Source of the DNA: Trueperaceae bacterium
GTDB lineage: Bacteria > Deinococcota > Deinococci > Deinococcales > Trueperaceae
Assembly (NCBI GenBank): GCA_020431825.1
Contig: JAGQHN010000003.1
Span: 13,197 to 77,196 of the forward strand
Reading direction: 5' to 3'
DNA: 64,000 bases
Shown here: positions 19,278-28,306 of the stretch, in pieces
Layout of the letters: every line of letters starts with the position of its first letter
Numbering within the stretch: the stretch's first letter is position 1
Program-made: the position numbers and the translations under genes
The notes under the pieces: model-generated
The model's input: only the letters and a program-made list of their open reading frames with translations
Database searches by the model: none
What the model was told of the DNA's origin: nothing

Positions 19278-19874
19278 ATGGCTTATGTGACCGTGGCAAA
19301 GAAACATATGCGACTCGAGACCATAAAAGGCTCGAGGTTCTTTGCCCTAGTTTTTCCTATAGCAAGTCTAGACGATGTTGAAAATGAACTCGAGTCAACA
19401 AGAATGACTTATCCCGATGCCAACCATTACTGTTACGCCTACAAAATCGGGCAAAACCTTAAATTTTCCGATGACGGCGAACCGGGTGGTACTGCCGGAA
19501 GGCCCATGCTAGAAGTCCTGCAAAAGCGCAATCTTGAAGCGGTTTTGGGGATTGTGGTGCGCTATTTTGGCGGCACGAAACTTGGTGCGGGTGGCCTGGT
19601 ACGAGCCTATAGTGGCAGTCTGGCAAAAGCTCTTGATGAGGCAGGGGAGACCCTGATAAAAGACCGAACCAAGCTCTTCTTTGAAATTCCCTTTCAGGCC
19701 ATGGACAGCGTTCATAGATATTTGAGCGAGGTAGCTGAACTTGTGAAAGAAGAGATGAGCTATACGGCCGAGGGGTTACGACTCGGTATTAATCTCTTAC
19801 TCGAGGATGAAGCTCAGGTAAAAAAGGACCTTTTAAACCTCAGTAAAGGAGATGTGCGCTGGCTCGAGCCATGA
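19278..19874 (+). CDS. yigZ: YigZ/IMPACT family protein
   Basis: A 198-residue member of the YigZ (UPF0029/IMPACT) family, whose exact role in bacteria is not settled; a link to translation is suspected. The signature is complete: HYCYAYKIG, FSDDGEPGGTAGRPML, then VVRYFGGTKLGAGGLVRAYSG. The C-terminal domain of about 65 residues resembles the EF-G domain IV/V-like fold described for the E. coli protein. It begins leaderless after TAAACT. The downstream lipoprotein starts 55 nt later with its own AAGGAG and is probably co-transcribed. Confidence 0.92.
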   Translation: MAYVTVAKKHMRLETIKGSRFFALVFPIASLDDVENELESTRMTYPDANHYCYAYKIGQNLKFSDDGEPGGTAGRPMLEVLQKRNLEAVLGIVVRYFGGTKLGAGGLVRAYSGSLAKALDEAGETLIKDRTKLFFEIPFQAMDSVHRYLSEVAELVKEEMSYTAEGLRLGINLLLEDEAQVKKDLLNLSKGDVRWLEP

Positions 19875-19929
19875 AGCTTTGTTCATTTATCCTCATAAGT
19901 CCTAAGGTCAAAAAGGAGAGACTGGGCAC

Positions 19930-20532
19930 ATGGAGCGTTTATTATTGTTTGTCTTATTATTTAGTCTGGTGAGCTGTATACCGCAGGTCAATAGCAGCAA
20001 CAAAGTGCTTGTGGTAAATGCGCCAACGGAAACGAGCGTAAGCAGCATCGCCCCTGAAGTGATTAGCCAGCTCAGCACCAAATATGCGAGTCCCGTTTAT
20101 AAGGTCATTCCGGACTCCGTGTCTGGTTTTGCCGAAGGGCACACCGATTTATTTGGAAGTCGCGCTGTACTCAATACGAGTTCTACGGCTAATCGCTTAG
20201 GTGCAGAAGTTGCCGTAATGGTATCTGCTCCACTTTTTGACCGGGAAGTCAAGCTATCTGGTTCAGGAGCGGATGAGCGCAGGAAAGTAAGTACTCGAGT
20301 GCAGGTACAAGTAACAGTGCTGGACCCAGTTGGTCAGGAAGAACTCTCGAGCTATAAAAGTGCCATATTTACGAGCTTCCGCTCGGAAGTGACCAGTGTG
20401 CCGCTGCCTGCTCTAGATGAAGACCCTGACATGCAAAAAAGTCTAGACGCGGCCCTCGCTGATTTAATACCACAACTGGCTCAAGATTTAGACTATGTGT
20501 TTCAGAAGCTGAGCCCGGAAGTGTCTAATTGA
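19930..20532 (+). CDS. Unrecognised lipoprotein
   Basis: A 200-residue exported protein with a clear lipobox (LFSLVSC, cysteine at residue 16). The mature part is rich in serine, threonine and valine. A segment GAEVAVMVSAPLFDREVKL and the following RVQVQVTVLDPVGQEELSSYKS resemble proteins that sum over a periplasmic component, in the way of LpoB or curli CsgG-like lipoproteins. I would not assign a family on that. AAGGAG precedes the ATG. It follows yigZ and precedes the GH172 gene by 210 nt. Confidence 0.7.
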   Translation: MERLLLFVLLFSLVSCIPQVNSSNKVLVVNAPTETSVSSIAPEVISQLSTKYASPVYKVIPDSVSGFAEGHTDLFGSRAVLNTSSTANRLGAEVAVMVSAPLFDREVKLSGSGADERRKVSTRVQVQVTVLDPVGQEELSSYKSAIFTSFRSEVTSVPLPALDEDPDMQKSLDAALADLIPQLAQDLDYVFQKLSPEVSN

Positions 20533-20744
20533 CTTGGCTCGAGGTTATAAATGGTAGTCATGCAAACGGTAATAACTGCATCTAGACCGTCTGATCAATG
20601 TGATAAAGCTTAGCTAATCAAAGAAAATCTTAATAGGCGAAGCTAAACCTTTTCATAGAATCCTTTGCGTTATTGAAGTGGGGCAACGTGACTCGAGCCA
20701 GAGCGTCCAGTAAGCTATAGCCAAAGCATTTTCTGGAGGTAACA

Positions 20745-21824
20745 ATGGCATTTAATGGCTTGGGTATGAATATGGGGACACTTTCACGGTTGTCCAGCGC
20801 AGAGACCCGCTCGATAAGCCCTGAGAATTTCTCTGGGGAAAAAGGTCAGGGTGGCAGAGCACTCGAGGGTACCGGAGCAAAAGCAGCAAGTGGTTTGGGT
20901 CAGGGTTGGAAGGTGTCGCCCTCGGTTATTGTCAAAGCGGGTGAAACCTTTGAATTGGCGACTATTTCTGGCTCCGGTGCTATTCAGCAAATCTGGATGA
21001 CCCCTACGGGAAACTGGCGCTTTAGTATTTTGCGCATTTACTGGGATGATCAGGAGCAGCCCTCTGTTGAATGCCCGGTAGGAGATTTTTTTGCGTCAGG
21101 TTGGGGGAAATATTCGCCTTTAAGTTCTCTGGCTGTCTGTGTAAATCCCGGGAGTGCCTTTAACTGTTACTGGGAAATGCCCTTCAGAAAGCGCTGTCGT
21201 GTCACCCTGACCAATATAGCTGACTCGGATATGGTGCTTTACTACCAGATAAATTACACCTTGACCGACGTTCCTGAAGATGCCGCCTATTTCCATGCCC
21301 AGTTTCGCCGGGTGAACCCTTTGCCCTATAAAGGGGTGTATACCCTGGCTGAAGGCATCAGAGGACAGGGGCATTATGTGGGCACTTATATAGCCTGGGG
21401 CGTCAACAATTCAGGCTGGTGGGGCGAGGGTGAAATCAAATTCTATATTGATGATGACGACGACTTTCCAACGATCTGTGGAACGGGAACTGAGGATTAT
21501 TTTTGCGGCTCGTACAATTTCGAGAATAAAGAAAAGGCCGAGTACGAGGCTTTCAGTACTCCTTACGCCGGGCTGCATCAAATTTTGAAACCAGATGGTG
21601 TCTACCGATCTCAAATGCGATTTGGCATGTACCGCTGGCACATTACGGATCCTGTAAGATTTCAAAATGAGTTGAAGGTAACCATTCAGGCTCTGGGTTG
21701 GCGGGCTGATCGCCGCTATTTGCCACTACAGGATGATATTGCATCAGTTGTTTACTGGTACCAGACCTTGCCAACTGCACCTTTCCCTGCCTTGCCTGAT
21801 AAAGACTATCTAGAGGTGATTTAA
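20745..21824 (+). CDS. DUF2961 / glycoside hydrolase family GH172 enzyme
   Basis: A 359-residue protein of the DUF2961 family, now GH172, whose known members cleave alpha-D-fructofuranoside or D-arabinofuranoside bonds. Landmarks: RSISPENFSGEKGQGGRA at the start, PVGDFFASGWG near residue 110, IKFYIDDDDDFPTICGTGTEDYFCGSYNF near 230-260 (with the catalytic-region glutamate in GTEDYF), and FGMYRWHITDPVRF near 300. There is no signal peptide, so it should act on imported sugars. TGGAGG precedes the ATG. Transporter partners are not adjacent; the sugar-binding protein at 63.4 kb is too far to link. Confidence 0.88.
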   Translation: MAFNGLGMNMGTLSRLSSAETRSISPENFSGEKGQGGRALEGTGAKAASGLGQGWKVSPSVIVKAGETFELATISGSGAIQQIWMTPTGNWRFSILRIYWDDQEQPSVECPVGDFFASGWGKYSPLSSLAVCVNPGSAFNCYWEMPFRKRCRVTLTNIADSDMVLYYQINYTLTDVPEDAAYFHAQFRRVNPLPYKGVYTLAEGIRGQGHYVGTYIAWGVNNSGWWGEGEIKFYIDDDDDFPTICGTGTEDYFCGSYNFENKEKAEYEAFSTPYAGLHQILKPDGVYRSQMRFGMYRWHITDPVRFQNELKVTIQALGWRADRRYLPLQDDIASVVYWYQTLPTAPFPALPDKDYLEVI

Positions 21825-21892
21825 GGAGGTGATTTAGGCTCGAGCAGTAGTTTGTCTTGGTTGGCAAGATGGTTGCTGGTACAAATCAGGCA

Positions 21893-23248
21893 TTAGCGGA
21901 AATAGTTTTTGATGATTTCCTGATATTCGATCGGAATTCGTCCTTCGGTAACTGCTTGCTCTTCAGCCCGCTGGAAACCTTCAGCTGTTGGCCCAAAGTT
22001 TCCGGGGTTTTCCTGAGAGGAACCAGGCAGTCTGACGGTTCCTGCCAAATTGGACTGGCCCGCGCTTAATTGTCCTTGAAGAAATTCAGGTTCGGCCTGG
22101 GCTCCTTCTTCAATACCAATAGTTTGTCTTGAGGCTGAGCTGTTTATTCCGGCACCATCTGCGCCTTCATCCGTTGCTTCATTGGGACTGTTTTGGGTTG
22201 GTCCCTGAGAGTCAGGTTGTTCGCCAGAGTTTGCCATTCCTTGATCCTGAGACTGGGTTTCTTCCGGGTCATTTGCTTCACCTGAGCTATCGCTGCCTTC
22301 CGGATTTTGGCCTTCTGCCGTTTCGCCTCCGGGTTGTTGCTCGGAACCCTGAGCCTCGTCACCTTCTCCTTGCGTTTGTTCTCCTGACTGACTTTGCTCT
22401 TCAGAGTTTTGACTTGTCTGATTTCCTTCGGTTTCTCCTTGTTGGTTAGGGTTACCCTGGCTGGAATTAGACTCTGGCGCCTGCGGAGGGGGCTGCTGTG
22501 CCTGGTTCTCCACCTGAGCGTCTCGTTCTCGCATATTCTCTAAAAAACGAGAAAGAGCCTCTTCATCTGCTACGTTTTCGGCGATGTCATTTAAGCTTTG
22601 TCCTTGTGAACCTGGCGCGTCATCAAGCGTTTGTGGGCGATTTGTCTCCTGACTATCTGCATTATTGGGCGCCTGAAGTTCTTGGGCTTGATTGAGTTGA
22701 GGATCTTCAGGGCTTCCTAATTGTTGCTGCTGCTGTTGTGATTCTTCGGCTCCGGCAAAGGGGTTACTGTCAATTCCTGGTAAGCCCAGAACCCTCGGTT
22801 GGGTTCTCAGGGGACTGTAAGGCAGGAGCGTGAGACCAAGGCTAATGACCATAAGAGGTAACCACCAGCGCTTGAAACTTACGGGCTCGAGCTTATTGAG
22901 TGACCGCTTGGTATATGCCGCCAGCGCCTCATCGAGCCCAAACGGGAGCTGCCCTGGATGCTCGAGTGAGGTTTGGTAACTCTCGCCAATTGATTTTGAA
23001 ATATAGCGCTGTGCCCAGCGAATGGTTTCACGAACAGGGTAAAAGACACCCACAAGGAAACTTACCAAAATTGCCAGTAAATGAACAAAAAGGGAGCTGC
23101 CAATGAGCCAGAAAAGGACCGAGACAACGGCGCAGAGGAGGCTCGCTGCGGTCAATTTATAGTGCCATAGCTTTTTACGGGCAAGCTGTTTATGTACGGT
23201 TAGAGAGCTGGGGCTCGAGTCTGATTGTCGTTGACTTGCTTGAATCAT
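21893..23248 (-). CDS. Membrane protein with a long Q/E/G/N/S-rich disordered tail
   Basis: A 451-residue protein of no recognised family. Residues 25-75 hold two or three membrane segments and 125-150 another. Residues 165-440 are strongly biased to Q, E, G, N, S and P with almost no hydrophobics, so they should be disordered. The tail ends with a short ordered motif, RIPIEYQEIIKNYFR, similar to the ends of proteins encoded with MoxR/VWA (Bat-type) gene sets. The gene overlaps the upstream membrane-protein gene by 4 nt and closes a three-gene operon. No MoxR or VWA gene is visible here. Confidence 0.6.
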   Translation of the reverse strand: MIQASQRQSDSSPSSLTVHKQLARKKLWHYKLTAASLLCAVVSVLFWLIGSSLFVHLLAILVSFLVGVFYPVRETIRWAQRYISKSIGESYQTSLEHPGQLPFGLDEALAAYTKRSLNKLEPVSFKRWWLPLMVISLGLTLLPYSPLRTQPRVLGLPGIDSNPFAGAEESQQQQQQLGSPEDPQLNQAQELQAPNNADSQETNRPQTLDDAPGSQGQSLNDIAENVADEEALSRFLENMRERDAQVENQAQQPPPQAPESNSSQGNPNQQGETEGNQTSQNSEEQSQSGEQTQGEGDEAQGSEQQPGGETAEGQNPEGSDSSGEANDPEETQSQDQGMANSGEQPDSQGPTQNSPNEATDEGADGAGINSSASRQTIGIEEGAQAEPEFLQGQLSAGQSNLAGTVRLPGSSQENPGNFGPTAEGFQRAEEQAVTEGRIPIEYQEIIKNYFR

Positions 23249-23850
23249 AATTTTGCATTCTTCCTGGGGCTGAGTAAATACACTAGTGTAAGGGTAGCGA
23301 AAACCGTCATGAGAAAAAGGTGAGCCAGACTAAGCTGTCCAATGGCTGTGAGCGGGTTAAACAGTGGGATGCCCAGAGGTATATCAAGAAAGATAAAACC
23401 AATGGGTAGGGCAAGTATGGCCATGGGTAGCACGGCGGTTAAGCGCACTAGCCCAAGCAAAAACCCGAGCACGATCCCGATACCAAAATAGGCGATGGGG
23501 TCTATTAGGCCAAGGAGCAGGGTCCAGTACAGCGGCACTTGCGGAAAGCTAACAGCATAGGTTGCTACTTCAAATGCCATGCTTGTTAGTGAGAGGGTAA
23601 GAAGGGCCAGGAGACTGGCAAGTTTTTGTCGCCTTGTTTGCTTGAGTTCAAAGCTGCCAAACCCTAGAGCTAAAAGAAGCAGGGCCATAAGTCTCACCTG
23701 CGCAACCGAAAAAAAACTGTTATTGGCTATTTGTTCACTGGCAGGCCAGGTAAAGGCCAGGGTTGCAACCAGGAGTCCAAAAAATAGCAGTGACATCTGT
23801 AAAAAGTCGTTGCGAGCCAGACGTTCGTTAAGCTGGCGTAAGAAAGTCAC
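23245..23850 (-). CDS. Polytopic membrane protein of unknown function
   Basis: A 201-residue protein with six or so predicted membrane segments and short basic loops (QTRRQK, SPRKNAK). No family recognised. It overlaps its upstream neighbour by 4 nt and its downstream neighbour by 4 nt, so all three are translated together and probably form one membrane complex (inference from context only). Confidence 0.65.
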   Translation of the reverse strand: MTFLRQLNERLARNDFLQMSLLFFGLLVATLAFTWPASEQIANNSFFSVAQVRLMALLLLALGFGSFELKQTRRQKLASLLALLTLSLTSMAFEVATYAVSFPQVPLYWTLLLGLIDPIAYFGIGIVLGFLLGLVRLTAVLPMAILALPIGFIFLDIPLGIPLFNPLTAIGQLSLAHLFLMTVFATLTLVYLLSPRKNAKL

Positions 23851-25238
23851 GGCGACATCTCCGGTAAGCTTACAAAAATTGTATCGCCAGCGATGGCCAG
23901 GGCTGTGCCATTAGGAAGAAAGGGAGCAATTCTTTCCAGAGCACCTGGAGGAAGCTCGAGTCCTCCGTCTTTCACAAAAAGCTGACTATCTGGGGCGAGG
24001 CTAGACTGTAGACCGCGCCCTTTTACATAAACAGCTTGTAAGGTTTGGGCCGAGAGGTTGCGCAAGATGAGACCGTCATCGGAGGGTATAAGCTGGAATT
24101 TAGCCTGTACGAGGCGAGGTTTTTTGAGTGCAATAAGATTTGACCACCTGCTAAGCTCGAGAAGTGTAAGGTTGGGTGCCTGTCTGTGCTCTAGCAATGG
24201 GTCGATACGGCTTGCAAAAGGCAAAGCTTTACTTGCCGAAGGCAGGGTAATGATGCTGTAAAGTCCCTGCTCGAGGGCTAAATCACCTCCGGCGATTTCC
24301 AGCGTCCGAGCCTGCTCTTTGACTGGTGGATAGGGCTTTAACCACGACCAGGCTAGAATACTGGCAATAAGACTCAGGACGATGCTGGTCGTGACCGCAG
24401 TGCTGGGTAAAAAGCGAAAGATGAGCAAAATGGCAGCACTAAAAAGACTTGCCAGAACGAGTACGGGGCCAACTCTTGTCAACCTGGGAAAGTCAGTCAG
24501 GGCCTCGTCATCGAAGGCAGCGAGCAAGGCTTCTCGGTCAAGACTTTGCTTCGCCAGCAGAGCAGATTTAAGACTCGTGCGATCTACCTTGAGTAAATAA
24601 CCTGCCCCAAGGCGGCTCGAGCTTTCAGTAAGCTTGAGTAGTGACGCATAACTCGAGGGTAAAGGCTCAAAAAAAATGACCCTCGTACCGGCAGTAGCTG
24701 CGCTGATAATGGCTTCAGGGCTGGGTGCAGTTACGGTGCCATCCATGATTAAGATTTCAACACCATCATAGGCGGCCACACGTTCGGGCAACTGGTGAGA
24801 AAGGGCTTCAGTGAGTCGGTGGTCGGGTAAGAGGTCAGCCCAGGAAGCAAGATTATTGCTCAAAATTAGTGCAAGGGGCGTTGTTTCTGCCTGCCTCCTG
24901 GGAAAAGAACCGCTTGCCAAAATTCGCTCTTCACTCTCAACGACCCAGCTTATAGAGCGCCATTCGGGCAGAAAAAGCTCATCTTCAAAGTGGCTGAAGC
25001 CCTGTGACCTGGGAAGACGCGCTTCATAGGTCATCGGAATTTCGCCCTCTTTTAAGCTACCCTGGTCTATTGCTACCCGTAAGGTAACAGGTGGGTGGTT
25101 ACGAAGCTCGAGCACCAAAGGGTTCCAGTGATTGGCCACAATTTCCTGATTGAAACCCAGCTCAAAGCGAATGTCCTGGGCATATACCTGAGCAAGGAGC
25201 AAAAAGGGTAGGAACCAGAGCTGAGAGCAGCGTCGCAT
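23847..25238 (-). CDS. Exported protein with two central membrane helices, unrecognised
   Basis: A 463-residue protein with a signal peptide (FLPFLLLAQVYAQ, cleavage near residue 20). It has a beta-rich N-terminal domain, an alpha/beta segment (GVEILIMDGTVTAPSPEAIISAATAGTRVIFF, like the class I glutamine-amidotransferase-type domains found in Bat/aerotolerance regions), and two membrane helices near residues 255-300. A second extracytoplasmic domain follows. It is first in the operon with the polytopic and Q-rich proteins. Its ATG follows TAAACT by 6 nt. Confidence 0.65.
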   Translation of the reverse strand: MRRCSQLWFLPFLLLAQVYAQDIRFELGFNQEIVANHWNPLVLELRNHPPVTLRVAIDQGSLKEGEIPMTYEARLPRSQGFSHFEDELFLPEWRSISWVVESEERILASGSFPRRQAETTPLALILSNNLASWADLLPDHRLTEALSHQLPERVAAYDGVEILIMDGTVTAPSPEAIISAATAGTRVIFFEPLPSSYASLLKLTESSSRLGAGYLLKVDRTSLKSALLAKQSLDREALLAAFDDEALTDFPRLTRVGPVLVLASLFSAAILLIFRFLPSTAVTTSIVLSLIASILAWSWLKPYPPVKEQARTLEIAGGDLALEQGLYSIITLPSASKALPFASRIDPLLEHRQAPNLTLLELSRWSNLIALKKPRLVQAKFQLIPSDDGLILRNLSAQTLQAVYVKGRGLQSSLAPDSQLFVKDGGLELPPGALERIAPFLPNGTALAIAGDTIFVSLPEMSP

Positions 25239-25244
25239 GCTACC

Positions 25245-25250
25245 AGTTTA
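25245..25250 (-). promoter_or_regulatory. -10 box of the three-gene membrane operon, leaderless type
   Basis: TAAACT on the minus strand, 6 nt before the ATG at 25236-25238. Confidence 0.5.
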
Positions 25251-25282
25251 CAAGTATATAGGTCTGAGATTTGTTCTTATCT

Positions 25283-26818
25283 TTACCGTTGCTCGCTACT
25301 TTCTAAAGAAGTTATGAAGACAATGGCACTCGTGATGGTGCGTTCTCTTGTTTTATTAAGAATCATTTGATTGGCCCACAAGGCAGAACTGCTGCCACTG
25401 TCAAGCCTCATGGCATCTTTTACCTGAAGATAGTGCATTAAGGGTAGAAGATCTTGTGCCGTCATGGTTTCAGCGACGATGAATAGCGTTGATCCTGACG
25501 CCCGGGTAGCAATTACAGATTGTTGGGTGACTGCCTCAAGTATGCGAGTGCCCAGACTGAAATGCTCGAGTTCAGGTTGATAGAGCTGTGCACCATTTTT
25601 AAAGAGCAAGGGTCCTGCCTCAACAGCATAGGGAAGCGTTTCAAAATATCCTGGCTGTATGCGCACCTGAAACGTCAGAGGGTCTCCAGGATTAAGCAGG
25701 GCAAGCTCACGCAGGGCTGGGGCATAAACCAAACAAAATCCGTCTCCGGGTACCTGTCTTGGACCAATCTTATTTTCAATAATTATGCCATTTTGCACAC
25801 AGATGACTCCGGTATCTGGCTGACCGACCCAGGTGTTTGCTAGTTTATGAAGGCTTAAACGACTACTATCTTCGAGGTCTTGGCTATAGACAAGCTGCCC
25901 CCTGGAAAAAAGCTCTAAAAGCGAGTTTGCCCTATCCATACTCGCAGACCCCTGATTAAAAGCGACAACTGCCCGGTTTCTACTTGGAAGCGACAGCGTT
26001 CCGTAATCAATTTTGAGAAAGCCTATGCTGTTAAACGTGGACGGGTCAAAGTAACCGGCATTAATGGCAAGTTGGCTGCCCGAAGCCAGCTGTGAAAGCT
26101 TGGCACCTCCCTGTACTCTGCCAACCACTTTAAACTGACCATAGCCAGGCAAAATCTCAACGATATGTACGACACTGGTTTTTTCTGCGGTAGGAAAGAC
26201 AATTCTCTGGTACGTAAGTCCTGGACCAAGGCTACTTAATTCAGGTAAGGGATACGAAAAAGGGGTGCTTTCTGTGCTGCGAAAGAGATCAATAACAATT
26301 CTATCTGGATTGGTCAGAGTAAAGACTTTGTACTGGTTTGCATCAGACTCTATGATTATTTTATTTCCAGATGGACGTATGCTGAGATCCAGAAAATTGG
26401 GCAGGTGGAGATTTTGGGGTGGAAGAAAATAGGGTAGCTCGAGACTCAAACTACCCGTAATTTCCCCAGCATAGGAAAGGGAACCTAGTTCTATGTTGCT
26501 GTCTGGCACGAGTTCAAACACCACGCGGTCGTCTTGACCCGTACTTACACGAACTTCCTTTAAAAGAGGGGTCTCGAGTCCTAACCTGCTAAAAAAGTCT
26601 GCCTGAGCAAAAATCTGAGCATCCGTTTCAATAAGAGGAAGATTCATAGTCGGGTTTAACCAGCCTATGCCTTCAACATATGTAAGGTCGTCCGAGCCTT
26701 GAAAACGAATACTGCTGGCATCGCGGGTATAAAGCCAATCAGGCACCGGATAATAAGCCTGACCAAATGAAATGCAAACAAGACTTGTTAGGAATGTAGA
26801 TAAAGCAAAACGATACAC
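25283..26818 (-). CDS. Secreted phosphodiester glycosidase (NAGPA)-domain protein
   Basis: A 511-residue protein with a signal peptide (TFLTSLVCISFGQA). The first half holds beta-rich AMIN-like segments (VRVSTGQDDRVVFELVPDS; FTLTNPDRIVIDLF), which target envelope glycans in other proteins. The second half is a NAGPA domain (PF09992): SQLAINAGYFDP near residue 250 and the metal/active segment KDAMRLDSGSSSALWAN near 470. Known members remove a GlcNAc phosphodiester or act on spore or cell-wall polymers; the substrate here is unknown. Its ATG follows TAGACT by only 4 nt. Confidence 0.85.
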   Translation of the reverse strand: MYRFALSTFLTSLVCISFGQAYYPVPDWLYTRDASSIRFQGSDDLTYVEGIGWLNPTMNLPLIETDAQIFAQADFFSRLGLETPLLKEVRVSTGQDDRVVFELVPDSNIELGSLSYAGEITGSLSLELPYFLPPQNLHLPNFLDLSIRPSGNKIIIESDANQYKVFTLTNPDRIVIDLFRSTESTPFSYPLPELSSLGPGLTYQRIVFPTAEKTSVVHIVEILPGYGQFKVVGRVQGGAKLSQLASGSQLAINAGYFDPSTFNSIGFLKIDYGTLSLPSRNRAVVAFNQGSASMDRANSLLELFSRGQLVYSQDLEDSSRLSLHKLANTWVGQPDTGVICVQNGIIIENKIGPRQVPGDGFCLVYAPALRELALLNPGDPLTFQVRIQPGYFETLPYAVEAGPLLFKNGAQLYQPELEHFSLGTRILEAVTQQSVIATRASGSTLFIVAETMTAQDLLPLMHYLQVKDAMRLDSGSSSALWANQMILNKTRERTITSAIVFITSLESSEQR

Positions 26819-27114
26819 ATAGTAAGTCTAGCTGGAAATTATTATTAGTGTCTGAAAGTAAGTGAACTTCTTTGTTTCGCAATAGAAAAATGGCAAGCAG
26901 AACAAATGTGAAATATAGTGCAAATTATACTATTTTTATTGGGAAACTTCGTGGATGTGAGGTACGGGTTGCAGGAATTCAGTAAACGTGATTGCTGTTT
27001 TTCCTTAAAACTTAGCCTTAGTATCCAAGGTAGGGCATAAAGGCAAAATGAACCACTGTTTAGGATGGTTGCACGATGTTGAGCCTCTTTGCAGTTGGGT
27101 AAAGGGCATTTGGT
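26819..27114. other. Gene-free region (296 nt)
   Basis: AT-rich next to the glycosidase start, holding that gene's promoter on the minus strand (TAGACT at 26823-26828). I see no hairpin terminator for the AroE-like gene, no CTCGAG and no reading frame. Confidence 0.5.
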
Positions 27115-27894
27115 CTAATCAAGCGTAAGTAACGGTGCAAGAAACACCGAAACATCGAGTTTTCTGCCTGTGATTAAGCCCAGACTCAAGGCTAATTGCT
27201 GTGCCTGCAAATCTCGTAAACCGAGCGTTTTAGCCCCGACATTCATGGCATTTTGGCGCAGCAAGCTTAGTGGGCTAGGGGAGAGGTCAATCACGCTGAG
27301 GTGGGGGCCAAGCATGGCTTCTGGAATAAGAGATTCTGATTCGGTCCTTACCAGCAAATCGGCACGCTCGAGGGCAGAATCAGCGGCTAATTCGCCAAAG
27401 GAGTGAGCCCTTGTTCGGGTAAGAGCAATCTTGGGAAGGATTTTCTCCGCCTGAGGCAAATTGTCTGCCAGAACCGTTATCTGCTCAACACCCATACTTG
27501 CTAATTCAGTGGCTACGGCTGCTGCCACGGCATTGGCACCCGTTACCACTACGTTGGTGCCCCTTACATCCCAAAAATGCTGAGATAGAAGCTCTGCCAG
27601 AGCAGAACCAAGCACATAGTCGGCTACGAGACCCGCTGGGGTTACGACCAGGGTGTCACAAACCTGATGTTTGGTGGCAGCAAGACTGCTTCGCTGAGCG
27701 CAGCCAAGGGCCTCTTGTTGCCATCTTGGTTCCAGAACCAGAGCGCCAGCGTAGTCGAGTGCCACCAGACCTTTGCAAACATCCGCAACAGATTTCTCTA
27801 AGTTTAGAGGATGAAAGGTATTACCAGTGAATAGATCATCAAAAAAGATGCTTGTGAGATTGGGGTCGCTCGAGACTAGCGCAACAAAAGACAT
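27115..27894 (-). CDS. Shikimate dehydrogenase-like protein lacking the catalytic residues
   Basis: A 259-residue AroE-fold protein. The NADP-binding half is kept (NVVVTGANAVAAAVATELASMGVEQITVLADN), as is the QQLALSLGLITGRKLD ending that matches the family's QA..F..WTG region. The substrate half is not: where AroE has VTxPHK the protein has LVLEPRW, the AVNT segment is CDTLV, and the NTDG loop is replaced by DYVLGS. The catalytic lysine and aspartate therefore seem absent. It may be a regulator, or an enzyme with a different substrate. It is a single gene; TATACT lies 9 nt before the ATG. Confidence 0.75.
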   Translation of the reverse strand: MSFVALVSSDPNLTSIFFDDLFTGNTFHPLNLEKSVADVCKGLVALDYAGALVLEPRWQQEALGCAQRSSLAATKHQVCDTLVVTPAGLVADYVLGSALAELLSQHFWDVRGTNVVVTGANAVAAAVATELASMGVEQITVLADNLPQAEKILPKIALTRTRAHSFGELAADSALERADLLVRTESESLIPEAMLGPHLSVIDLSPSPLSLLRQNAMNVGAKTLGLRDLQAQQLALSLGLITGRKLDVSVFLAPLLTLD

Positions 27895-27964
27895 ATGAGG
27901 TTAAGTATAAGTTTGGGAGCTTCCAGATAGCAAGATTACTCCATAAAAATCTCACGCACTGTAT

Positions 27965-27985
27965 AATCGTGAAATGATTCACTAA
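27965..27985 (-). promoter_or_regulatory. 21-bp palindromic motif, copy 2
   Basis: Minus-strand match to TTAGTGAA-N3-TTTCACGATT (spacer TCA, no mismatch), 71 nt upstream of the AroE-like gene and in the same orientation. Confidence 0.65.
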
Positions 27986-28295
27986 TAAACCTATTTTCCA
28001 TTCTAGCCGATTTTTCATCTTTCACCTAGCACTCACTACCTTCAGAAAGCGCGTATGCCTATAACTTCTATCCTTTGCCTAATTTAAGGAAAGAATTGTT
28101 CTCAAAATAAGTTGGATTGCACTTGGAGCATAGTCAAATGGAGCATGACCTTTCATGAGACGAGAATTCCGACATTTTGAGTGTTGCCAAGCGTTTAAAT
28201 TTGAACGGAATTTAGCTACATGCCCTTAAGGATGTCTATCCTCTTGCATCTTAGCCTAACGTTTGCCGAGGCAAAACCCGCTCTGTCGAAAAGGT

Positions 28296-28301
28296 TAGAC
28301 T
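28296..28301 (+). promoter_or_regulatory. -10 box of smc, leaderless type
   Basis: TAGACT, then 5 nt, then the GTG at 28307. No ribosome site between. Confidence 0.5.
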
Positions 28302-28306
28302 AGCGT

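Larger units (their letters stand above)
27895..28306. other. Gene-free region (412 nt) upstream of smc
   Basis: Divergent promoter region for the AroE-like gene and smc. It holds a copy of the 21-bp motif (27965-27985), a 7-bp inverted repeat AATTCCG/CGGAATT with a long spacer (28164-28211 region), and the smc -10 box. No reading frame stands out. Confidence 0.5.

Noticed and set aside
22144-22449. Plus- and minus-strand alternative frames inside the Q-rich gene
   Set aside because: They are by-products of the repetitive codon use of the main frame; no start signals or domains.
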